Source: an uncultured Lachnospiraceae bacterium (lineage in GTDB: Bacteria; Bacillota; Clostridia; Lachnospirales; Lachnospiraceae). From it: DNA of 6,298 nt. Location: positions 1 to 6,298 of the forward strand of contig CAMOZD010000079.1 in the NCBI GenBank assembly GCA_946630645.1, read 5' to 3'. Made by a program: the position numbers and the translations under genes. The notes below the pieces were generated by a model. The model had not been told where the DNA came from, made no database searches, and saw nothing but the letters and a program-made list of their open reading frames with translations. Shown one piece after another: positions 1-6,136 of this stretch. Numbering within the stretch: position 1 is the first letter of the stretch; each line of letters begins with the position of its first letter.

Positions 1-1
1 G

Positions 2-940
2 GTGGAAAAGACAGTATCCGGGGCCGGCAAGATCGGCGGCAGTCATGTGGCCATCATCGGGACACCGGTACCGGCCGTGATCGCCACCGACTACCGGGCC
101 ATCTTCAGAATGATAAAGAAGAGGACCGGCTTGCCGGTCATAGCCCTGGAGACTGACGGGGCCAAGCTCTACGACTGGGGAGCATCCCTGGCCTGGAAAG
201 AACTTTTTAAAACCTTTGCAGACAAGGACTGCCAGCCTGGCAGCACAGGCAGGATTGGCCTTTTGGGGGCTTCCCCCCTGGAATTTGGTGGGGAGAGCCT
301 GAACAGCCAGGCTATAAAAACAGCCATGGTACCAGTCCTTTCTGAGTTGGGGATGGCAGCAGAGGAAGACCTTTTCCAGGAGACAGATAGCAGACCGGGC
401 CAGGAAGCAGCTTTTATTGCAGACAGGCTGGTCTTATATGGTATGGGAGACGGTCTGGACCAGGTTAAGGAAGCCGCAGGAAACAAGCTTAATCTTGTTC
501 TTGCACCGGCAGGTCTGGCAGCCGCCAGGTATCTGGAAAAATGCTTCGGGACACCCTGGCTGATGGCCTGTCCCCCGGACCTGCTGGTGGAATGGACCCA
601 GTGGGCCGGCCGGGAAAAAGCCTTTGCCAGCTTAGAAGGGAAGAAGATTTTGATTGTTCACCAGCAGGCCCTGGCCAACAGGGCCCGGCAGGAGATCCTT
701 AGAGAGCAGGAGGCTTCGGTCACTGTGGCTTCCTGGTTCATGATGGACCGGCAGGAAATGACGGAGGGAGACCTTTGCATTAAGGAAGAGGGAGAATGGA
801 TGGACCAGGTCCGCAAGGGCGGATATGATGTCATCTTTGCAGACCCACTTTTTAAGAGGGCGGTTCCTGATTTTAAAGGCCAGTGGATCGACCTGCCTCA
901 TTTTGCCGTGTCAGGCAAGGCAAGATCTGACCGGTCCTGA
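2..940 (+). CDS. Nitrogenase component 1-like protein, C-terminal part (5' end outside window)
   Basis: About 312 residues are visible, ending at a TGA. The sequence resembles the C-terminal two thirds of nitrogenase component 1-type oxidoreductases (NifD/NifK/BchN/NflD superfamily). It shows HVAIIGTPVPAVIATDY (residues 15-31), the RTGLPVIALETDGAKLYDWG stretch (41-60), an LEKCFGTPW segment (179-186), a KKILIVHQQAL strand (214-224) and a closing WIDLPHFAVSG (295-305). In family members these parts follow an N-terminal region with cysteines for the shared Fe-S cluster. That region is missing here, so the GTG at position 2 is almost certainly an internal valine codon. Cysteines at 77, 181, 190 and 259 are visible, but I cannot match any to a cofactor ligand. 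True Mo-nitrogenase is not supported; a nitrogenase-like reductase or cofactor scaffold is likelier. The partner subunit and NifH-like reductase would be expected upstream. Family call fairly sure; substrate unknown. Confidence 0.72.
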   Translation: MEKTVSGAGKIGGSHVAIIGTPVPAVIATDYRAIFRMIKKRTGLPVIALETDGAKLYDWGASLAWKELFKTFADKDCQPGSTGRIGLLGASPLEFGGESLNSQAIKTAMVPVLSELGMAAEEDLFQETDSRPGQEAAFIADRLVLYGMGDGLDQVKEAAGNKLNLVLAPAGLAAARYLEKCFGTPWLMACPPDLLVEWTQWAGREKAFASLEGKKILIVHQQALANRARQEILREQEASVTVASWFMMDRQEMTEGDLCIKEEGEWMDQVRKGGYDVIFADPLFKRAVPDFKGQWIDLPHFAVSGKARSDRS

Positions 941-941
941 C

Positions 942-971
942 CTGAGTCAGTACGGATATCAGGGATATAAT
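942..971 (+). promoter_or_regulatory. Possible sigma-A type promoter upstream of hypF
   Basis: A perfect TATAAT lies at 966-971. Eighteen bases upstream is CTGAGT (942-947), which matches only three of six positions of TTGACA. There is no TG extension before the -10 box. The site sits just past the stop of the nitrogenase-like gene and about 80 bp before hypF, in A-rich DNA, so it could start a hyp transcript separate from the upstream gene. The weak -35 makes this tentative; an activator or read-through from upstream is also possible. Confidence 0.35.
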
Positions 972-1052
972 CTACAGATTAGTATTAAAAATAAGAGAAA
1001 GAATAAGTGAGAGTGACTAAGACAGATTTTATGTTGATGAGATGGGAGACCT

Positions 1053-3578
1053 ATGGACCGTAATCAAACAGACAAGATAAAAAGAATACATGTCTTTGGC
1101 ATCGTTCAGGGTGTCGGCTTCCGTCCTACGGTCAGCCGCCATGCCATGAGATTTGGCATAAAAGGGTCTGTCTGCAATATGGGCCCCTACGTGGAGATTT
1201 ATGCCCAGGCAGGCCGGGAGGCCTTAGACGGCTTTATCAGAGCTATTGAGGAGGAACCGCCCCAGAGGGCAGTAATTCTCAGGATGGATGTGGAAGACCT
1301 GGAGCCGGGAGAGGGTCCGGACCTGGCAGAGGGCTTTGAAATCATTGAATCAGGAAAAATCGAAGGAGATATTTTTGTATCCCCTGATATAGCGGTCTGT
1401 GACCAGTGCATCCGGGAGATGTATGACCCGGAGGACCGCAGGTACTTACATCCCTTCATCAATTGTACCTGCTGCGGACCCAGGCTGACCATCCTCGATT
1501 CCATGCCCTATGACCGGGTCCGGACCAGTATGGCAGACTTTCCCATGTGCCCGGAATGTGCCTATGAGTACAGCCACCCTGAGACCAGGCGTTATGACGC
1601 CCAGCCTGTCTGCTGTAATGAATGCGGACCGGAGGTCTATATCTTAGATCCGGCCACCGGCCAGGCATTGGAAAAAGGAAGCCAGGCCATCCGGGCTGTC
1701 CGTCAGCTGATCCGGGACGGCGGCATAGCGGCCGTCAAAGGTATCGGTGGTTTCCACCTCTGCTGTGACGCGGGAAATGAGGATGCTGTCCGCCGGCTCC
1801 GCCAGAGGAAATGCCGGCCTCAGAAACCTTTTGCGGTGATGATGAGAAATATAGATACCGTAAAAAGAGAATGTCTGGTCAGCCCCTGGCAGGAAGAGAT
1901 CCTGACCGGTCACCAGAAGCCCATTTTACTGCTGAAAAAACGAAAGGACAGCAGGGTCAGGGACCTGGTGGCTCCCGGCAATCCCAAGCTGGGGGTCATG
2001 CTGCCCTATGCCCCGGTCCAGCTGCTGCTTTTTGACAGTAAGGACGAAATCAGTATGCCTGACTGTCTGGTGATGACCAGCGCCAATGCCCGGGGGGCTC
2101 CCCTTTGCAGGGATGACCAGGACGTGGCCGAGGAGATTGGAGATTTCTGTGATCTGGTTCTTTCCCACAACCGGCTGATCCGGATCAGGGCAGATGATAC
2201 GGTCATGGATGCCTTCCATGGAGAGCCCTACATGATCAGGAGATCCAGGGGTTATGCTCCACTTCCGGTCATGGTGGATAAAGCCTGGCAGGGCCAGGTG
2301 CTGGCTGTGGGTGCCGAGCTGAAAAACAGCTTCTGTATCGGTAAAAAGCAGCTTCTCTACCCCTCTCCCTATGTGGGAGATATGGGGGATGTGAGGACAG
2401 TCAGGGCCCTGCAGGAGTCTTCAGCCAGGATGGAAGACCTGCTGGAGGCAGATCCGGCCCTGATCGTCTGCGACAGTCATCCCGGCTATAATACCACCTA
2501 TTTTGCCAGAGACCTGGGAGAAAAAAGAGGACTGCCGGTCCTGGAGGTCCAGCATCACTATGCCCACATTCTGTCCTGCATGGCGGAAAATGACTGGAAG
2601 GATGGCCAGGTGATCGGTGTGGCCTTTGACGGGACCGGCTATGGAAGTGACGCCAGCATCTGGGGAGGGGAAATCCTCGTCTGTGACTATGGATCCTATA
2701 CTCGCTGGGCCAGTCTGGAACCTTTTATCCAGCCTGGCGGTGACGCCTCTGCCAGAGAGGGATGGCGGGTGGCCGTCTCCCTGCTCCTTGACCGTTTTGG
2801 CCGGGAGGAGGGGATCAGGCTGGCCTGTCAGCTGAATCTTTGTGGGGAAAAGGAAGCCAGAATGATTGCTGTCATGGCAGAAAGGGGAATTAATTCCGTA
2901 GCCAGTACCAGCGCCGGCCGCCTTTTTGATGCCGTCAGTGCGGTCCTGGGTGTCCGGATGGCTTCCACCTATGAGGGGGAGGCTTCCATCCAGCTGCAAT
3001 TCGCCGCCCAGCGCTGGCTGGACAGGGAGAAGCGGACCGGGCCAGAGCCTGCTTATGAAGATATGACCGGGCCAGAGCCTGCTTATGGAGACATAACCGG
3101 GCCAGAGCCTGCTTATGGAGATATATCCGGGCCAGAGCTTCCTCACAGGGACATGTCAGGATCACAGCTTTCCCCTGGGGAAGAGCAGACTGGTTGTTTC
3201 TATGATGAAGACAAGGGCCGATGGCTTCTGGCTTCCGGCCGGCTATTTGAACAGCTTGTCCGGGAGAGACTGGCGGGAACCAGTCCTGAGTGCCTTGCTC
3301 TGACCTTCCACCGGGTCCTGGCTGCCATGGTTGTGGAGGCCTGTGTCAGGGCCTGCCAGGAGACCGGGATCAGGACCGTGGCTTTAAGTGGAGGTGTCTA
3401 CCAGAACACCCTTCTCCTCGATTTATGTGTCAGGGGTCTTGAGGACCAGGGCATGAAAGTTCTCCGCCACCATATGATTCCACCCAATGACGGTGGAATC
3501 GGTCTGGGCCAGGCGGCTTACGGTCTGGAGTGGCTTGCCCGCCACGGTAAGAAGGAAAAAGAGGAAGAAAGAGACTGA
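1053..3578 (+). CDS. hypF: HypF, carbamoyltransferase for [NiFe] hydrogenase maturation
   Basis: HypF uses carbamoyl phosphate and ATP to make carbamoyl-AMP and passes the carbamoyl group to the C-terminal cysteine of HypE, the first step to the cyanide ligands of the [NiFe] site. It acts in the cytoplasm. All domains are present in order. The acylphosphatase domain (about 10-98) has GIVQGVGFRP with R24 and N42. Two zinc fingers follow (C116/C119 with C138/C141, and C166/C169 with C188/C191). The YrdC-like domain (about 210-405) has KGIGGFHLCCDA, RKCRPQKPFAVM, TSANARGAP and RRSRGYAP. The Kae1-like domain (about 415-830) has metal-binding HHYAH (501-505), DGTGYG (526-531), TSAGRLFDAVSAVLG (619-633), LSGGVYQN (778-785) and PPNDGGIGLGQ (810-820). 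At 841 residues it is longer than the usual 750-780, mainly because of a decapeptide repeat at 662-701. The start is fixed by the nearby acylphosphatase motif; GGGAG at 1044-1048 is a rather close ribosome binding site (4-nt gap). Confidence 0.97.
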   Translation: MDRNQTDKIKRIHVFGIVQGVGFRPTVSRHAMRFGIKGSVCNMGPYVEIYAQAGREALDGFIRAIEEEPPQRAVILRMDVEDLEPGEGPDLAEGFEIIESGKIEGDIFVSPDIAVCDQCIREMYDPEDRRYLHPFINCTCCGPRLTILDSMPYDRVRTSMADFPMCPECAYEYSHPETRRYDAQPVCCNECGPEVYILDPATGQALEKGSQAIRAVRQLIRDGGIAAVKGIGGFHLCCDAGNEDAVRRLRQRKCRPQKPFAVMMRNIDTVKRECLVSPWQEEILTGHQKPILLLKKRKDSRVRDLVAPGNPKLGVMLPYAPVQLLLFDSKDEISMPDCLVMTSANARGAPLCRDDQDVAEEIGDFCDLVLSHNRLIRIRADDTVMDAFHGEPYMIRRSRGYAPLPVMVDKAWQGQVLAVGAELKNSFCIGKKQLLYPSPYVGDMGDVRTVRALQESSARMEDLLEADPALIVCDSHPGYNTTYFARDLGEKRGLPVLEVQHHYAHILSCMAENDWKDGQVIGVAFDGTGYGSDASIWGGEILVCDYGSYTRWASLEPFIQPGGDASAREGWRVAVSLLLDRFGREEGIRLACQLNLCGEKEARMIAVMAERGINSVASTSAGRLFDAVSAVLGVRMASTYEGEASIQLQFAAQRWLDREKRTGPEPAYEDMTGPEPAYGDITGPEPAYGDISGPELPHRDMSGSQLSPGEEQTGCFYDEDKGRWLLASGRLFEQLVRERLAGTSPECLALTFHRVLAAMVVEACVRACQETGIRTVALSGGVYQNTLLLDLCVRGLEDQGMKVLRHHMIPPNDGGIGLGQAAYGLEWLARHGKKEKEEERD
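3036..3185 (+). repeat. In-frame 30-bp tandem repeat (minisatellite) within hypF
   Basis: Units begin at 3036, 3066, 3096 and 3126, and a strongly diverged fifth begins at 3156. The first three start with the same 22 bases (ACCGGGCCAGAGCCTGCTTA then TG) and differ only in their last bases; the fourth is clearly diverged. Each 30-bp unit encodes ten residues of the form (T/S)GPE(P/L)-x-x-x-D-(M/I), acidic and proline-rich, so likely disordered. The array lies between the YEGEASIQLQFAA segment (640-652) and the WLLASGRLFEQL segment (724-735) of the Kae1-like domain, where HypF proteins vary in length. Because the unit is 30 bp, copy changes keep the frame. Near-identity of the first three copies points to recent duplication. 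Confidence 0.93.
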
Positions 3579-3583
3579 GTCCT

Positions 3584-3610
3584 GACCCCGGCCAATAAGG
3601 ACCCGGGTCC
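3584..3610. other. GC-rich inverted repeat just after hypF
   Basis: GGACCCGGGTCC at 3599-3610 is a perfect 12-bp palindrome. Alternatively GACCCCGG (3584-3591) can pair with CCGGGTC (3603-3609) with one bulged C, giving a hairpin just after the hypF stop. No run of T follows; the next bases are GGGTGCAAAG. It is therefore not a standard intrinsic terminator. It could be a protein-binding palindrome, an mRNA 3'-end stabiliser, or chance in GC-rich DNA. Confidence 0.4.
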
Positions 3611-3689
3611 GGGTGCAAAGAAAGCAGCTATAAATGAAAAGAATTAGCTAAGATAAAAAAAGAAATAGTTAAGAATAAAAAGAAATTAA

Positions 3690-3766
3690 GGGGATCAGCT
3701 TTTGCCAGAGCCGGAAGCTGCCGGCCCCGGGCACCGGGCCCGGGAGATATGCCAGGGCGGCCCCTG
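3690..3766 (+). promoter_or_regulatory. Candidate structured leader upstream of hypC
   Basis: Several stems can form in a row. CAGCTT (3696-3701) pairs with AAGCTG (3715-3720), with GGGG (3690-3693) and CCCC (3725-3728) able to close it. A competing stem pairs GCCGG (3710-3714) with CCGGC (3721-3725). A 7-bp all-GC stem pairs CCCGGGC (3726-3732) with GCCCGGG (3738-3744). A short stem pairs CAGGG (3753-3757) with CCCTG (3762-3766), ten bases before the hypC ribosome binding site. The first two stems exclude each other. The region follows an A-rich stretch (about 3629-3690). No riboswitch class is recognised. It could limit translation or processing between hypF and hypC; function is inferred only from pairing. 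Confidence 0.35.
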
Positions 3767-3775
3767 ATGAAAGAT

Positions 3776-3780
3776 GGAGG
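3776..3780 (+). promoter_or_regulatory. hypC ribosome binding site that decides the start
   Basis: GGAGG lies 7 nt before the ATG at 3788. This supports the shorter start over the in-frame ATG at 3749, which has only GGGAG at 3742-3746 (2 nt away, too close) and would add 13 residues that hide the conserved N-terminal Met-Cys. Confidence 0.85.
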
Positions 3781-3787
3781 ACAAGAT

Positions 3788-3997
3788 ATGTGTGTAGGAT
3801 TACCGGCCAGAGTGCTGACTATGAAGGATGGAATGGCAGTGGTGGACGCTTCCGGAGCCAGAAAAGAGATTTCTGCCCAGCTTCTTGAAGAGCTGGAGCC
3901 GGGAGATTATGTGATGGTTCACGCAGGTATGGCCATCGCCAGGATCGATTCTGATGACCAGGAGGAGACAGACGACCTGTTGGAGGATCTTTTATGA
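3788..3997 (+). CDS. hypC: HypC, [NiFe] hydrogenase maturation chaperone
   Basis: HypC is a small chaperone that binds HypD and holds iron through its N-terminal cysteine while the Fe(CN)2CO group is built, then delivers it to the hydrogenase large-subunit precursor. The 69-residue protein begins MCVGLPARV, the HypC/HupF signature with the essential Cys2 exposed once Met is removed. The GDYVMVHAGMAIARID segment (39-54) carries the conserved histidine H45. The tail (55-69) is acidic and includes a helical-looking ETDDLLEDLL. The ATG at 3788 is chosen because Cys must be residue 2 and because of the GGAGG 7 nt upstream. Its stop overlaps the hypD start by 4 bp (ATGA), so the two are probably translationally coupled, matching the HypC-HypD complex they form. 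Length and motifs are normal for the family. Confidence 0.97.
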   Translation: MCVGLPARVLTMKDGMAVVDASGARKEISAQLLEELEPGDYVMVHAGMAIARIDSDDQEETDDLLEDLL

Positions 3998-5079
3998 GTG
4001 ATAAATTAAAAGAAGCCAGACAATATCTGATGAACTACAGTGGTCCGGGTCTCAGGGTGATGGAGGTCTGCGGGACCCATACCCATGAGATCTTCAGACT
4101 GGGCCTGAGACAGCTGCTGCCGGACCAGGTCAAGGTGATCTCGGGACCGGGCTGTCCGGTCTGTGTGACTCCCGCTGACTTTATCGATGAGGCGGTCTGG
4201 CTGGGACTGGAAAAAGGAGTGACCCTTTGTACCTTTGGTGACCTGGTCAGAGTTCCCGGCTCAGAGAGAAGCCTGGCGGCAGCCAGGGCTGAGGGAGCAA
4301 GGGTCCAGGTGGTTTATTCGCCGGCTGACGCTGTGGATTATGCGGCGGCCCATCCTGAGAGTCAGGTGGTTTTTCTCTCTGTAGGCTTTGAGACTACCGT
4401 GCCGGCCAGCTGTTTTGCCCTGGAAAAGGCAGAGCGGGATGAGGTGGATAATTTTTCCCTGCTCACAGCCAACAAGACCATGCCCCAGGCCTACCAGGCC
4501 TTAAAGGGAGCTGCAGATGTCTTCCTCTACCCGGGCCATGTCAATGCCATAACCGGGACCGGACTCTGCCGGAAGCTGGCTGAGGAAGAAGGAATCAGCG
4601 GCGTCGTTGCCGGCTTTACCGCCAGAGAGCTGCTGACAGCTTTCGTGGTACTTTTAAAGAAATATGAGGAGGGAAAGCCCTTCTTTGTCAATGCCTATCC
4701 CAGGGTTGTCAAGGAGGAAGGCAGTCCGGCCGGTCTGGCCATGATGGACCACTATATGGAGGCCTGTGATGCTGAGTGGAGAGGACTGGGAACCATTGCA
4801 GGCTCAGGACTAAAGCTCCGTGACCAATATGCGGCCTTCGATGCCCGGACCCGTTTTGCCGTGCCGAAGATGGAGGCACGGACCAACCCGGCCTGTCGAT
4901 GCGGTGAGGTTCTCAAGGGGGCCTGCCTGCCTACGGACTGCCCGGTGTTTGGCAAAGGCTGCACTCCCCTGCATCCGGTAGGAGCCTGTATGGTTTCCGG
5001 GGAAGGAGCCTGCTCGGCCTATTATCAGTATGGAGGCCTTTTAGACAAGAAGGGGAGGAGTGATAAGAATGAAGACTAA
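3994..5079 (+). CDS. hypD: HypD, Fe-S scaffold for Fe(CN)2CO assembly
   Basis: HypD is the [4Fe-4S] scaffold that, with HypC, carries the iron on which cyanide and carbon monoxide ligands are assembled; HypE supplies cyanide to the HypCD complex. The 361-residue protein has MEVCGTHTHEI (23-33, C26), GPGCPVCVTP (51-60, C54 and C57 as the redox-active pair), SVGFETTVP (129-137) and YPGHVNAITG (179-188). A C-terminal cysteine-rich region (C301, C303, C311, C316, C323, C332, C340) includes the CMVSGEGAC signature (332-340), which contains the Fe-S cluster ligands. The start overlaps hypC by 4 bp and has GGAGG at 3982-3986 within the end of hypC. Its end overlaps hypE by 11 bp. The length is typical and nothing appears missing. 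It is likely cotranscribed with hypC and hypE. Confidence 0.98.
   Translation: MSDKLKEARQYLMNYSGPGLRVMEVCGTHTHEIFRLGLRQLLPDQVKVISGPGCPVCVTPADFIDEAVWLGLEKGVTLCTFGDLVRVPGSERSLAAARAEGARVQVVYSPADAVDYAAAHPESQVVFLSVGFETTVPASCFALEKAERDEVDNFSLLTANKTMPQAYQALKGAADVFLYPGHVNAITGTGLCRKLAEEEGISGVVAGFTARELLTAFVVLLKKYEEGKPFFVNAYPRVVKEEGSPAGLAMMDHYMEACDAEWRGLGTIAGSGLKLRDQYAAFDARTRFAVPKMEARTNPACRCGEVLKGACLPTDCPVFGKGCTPLHPVGACMVSGEGACSAYYQYGGLLDKKGRSDKNED
5054..5058 (+). promoter_or_regulatory. hypE ribosome binding site inside the hypD 3' end
   Basis: GGAGG lies 10 nt before the ATG at 5069. An in-frame GTG at 5060 is only 1 nt past this site, too close to be used. The ATG is therefore preferred, giving an 11-bp overlap with hypD. 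Confidence 0.75.
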
Positions 5080-6085
5080 TTCAGAGAAAAAGGTAACGCT
5101 GGCCCACGGTGCCGGAGGCAGCCAGACCAACCAGCTGATCCATGATATCTTTAAAAAATATTTTGACAATCCTGATCTGACCGGTGATGACGCGGCAGTT
5201 CTGCCTATGGAAAAGGGGAGAATCGCCGTTTCCACCGATGGATTTATTGTGTCCCCTGCGGAATTTCCGGGAGGGGATATCGGGAAATTGAGCATTTGCG
5301 GCACGGTCAATGACCTGGCCTGTATGGGGGCCATCCCCCGTTACCTTACCTGTGCCTTTGTCATCGAGGAAGGCTTTTCCATGGACAGACTTGACCGGAT
5401 TGTAGCCTCGATGGGGCGGACGGCCCGGGAGGCCGGCGTCAGGATTGTGGCCGGGGATACCAAGGGTGCCGGCCGTGGCCAGGTGGACGGGGTTTTCATT
5501 ACTACCACAGGGATCGGAGTTATACCTGAGGGAGTGGAGACTTCCGGAAGCAAGGCCAGACCCGGGGACCTGGTGATCGTCAGCGGTGACGTGGGCCGCC
5601 ATGGTTGTACCATTCTGCTGGCCAGGGAAGACTTCGGTATTGAGGCAGAGGTCACCAGTGACTGTGCACCCCTGAATGGGGCCGTGGCAGATATGCTGAC
5701 AGTGACTAAGGACCTGCACGTTGTCAGGGATGCCACCCGGGGCGGAGTAGGAACGGTCCTTTATGAAATCGCTGACCAGAGTGGGGTAGGCATAGAACTG
5801 ACGGCAAAAAAGGTTCCGGTCCAGGGGCCGGTCAGGGGAGTATGCTCCATGCTGGGTTTGGAACCCCTTTACCTGGCCTGTGAGGGCCGGCTGGTAATCG
5901 TGGCCCCGGCAGATCAGGCCGAGGGTCTGGTCAACAAGCTGCGGGAAGGTAAATACACCCGTGACGCGGCAGTTATCGGCAAGGTAACCGAGGATATGCC
6001 CGGCAGAGTAACCATGGTGACGGAGATCGGGTCCAGGACCCTGCTGCCTCCGCCAGGCGGTGAGCTGCTGCCTAGAATCTGCTGA
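5069..6085 (+). CDS. hypE: HypE, carbamoyl dehydratase forming the cyanide donor
   Basis: HypE receives the carbamoyl group from HypF on its C-terminal cysteine, dehydrates it with ATP to a thiocyanate and donates cyanide to iron on HypCD. The 338-residue protein belongs to the PurM/AIR synthase/ThiL/SelD ATP-binding superfamily. It shows LAHGAGGSQTNQLI (11-24), the nucleotide-binding TGDDAAVLP (38-46), STDGFIVSP (55-63), GDIGKLSICGTVNDLACMGA (69-88), GDTKG (129-133), VSGDVGRHG (171-179) and RDATRGGVGTVLYEIA (220-235). It ends in PRIC, so the acceptor cysteine C338 is the last residue, as the mechanism needs. That intact end argues the gene is functional. The GTG at 5060 would add only three residues and is too close to the ribosome binding site. 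A stretch of 51 bp without a clear terminator separates it from the next gene, so read-through is likely. Confidence 0.98.
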   Translation: MKTNSEKKVTLAHGAGGSQTNQLIHDIFKKYFDNPDLTGDDAAVLPMEKGRIAVSTDGFIVSPAEFPGGDIGKLSICGTVNDLACMGAIPRYLTCAFVIEEGFSMDRLDRIVASMGRTAREAGVRIVAGDTKGAGRGQVDGVFITTTGIGVIPEGVETSGSKARPGDLVIVSGDVGRHGCTILLAREDFGIEAEVTSDCAPLNGAVADMLTVTKDLHVVRDATRGGVGTVLYEIADQSGVGIELTAKKVPVQGPVRGVCSMLGLEPLYLACEGRLVIVAPADQAEGLVNKLREGKYTRDAAVIGKVTEDMPGRVTMVTEIGSRTLLPPPGGELLPRIC

Positions 6086-6136
6086 AACCGGCGGACGCCT
6101 CCGGCAGGACAAGGAGACAGGATAAAGGAGTAAGCT

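Noticed and set aside
937..950. Terminator hairpin after the nitrogenase-like gene (CTGAC/GTCAG)
   Set aside because: The stem is only 5 bp and is followed by TACGGATATC with no T tract, so termination is not supported.
984..1020. Shared A-rich leader motif before hypF and before hypC (AAGAATAA in both)
   Set aside because: The match is 8 bp within low-complexity purine-rich DNA, expected by chance.
2421..3146. 241-codon open frame on the - strand opposite hypF, with a repeated decapeptide
   Set aside because: The repeat is the antisense reading of the hypF minisatellite and the rest is the shadow of conserved Kae1-like coding sequence.
3036..3185. Possible CRISPR array, since the unit is 30 bp
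   Set aside because: The units are directly adjacent with no spacers, stay in the hypF frame and sit inside a conserved protein.
3726..3744. Intrinsic terminator before hypC
   Set aside because: The 7-bp GC stem is strong, but it is followed by AGATATGCC rather than a T run, and hypC starts shortly downstream.
3749..3787. Longer HypC starting at the ATG at 3749
   Set aside because: It would bury the essential Met-Cys N-terminus and has no well-spaced ribosome binding site, unlike the ATG at 3788.
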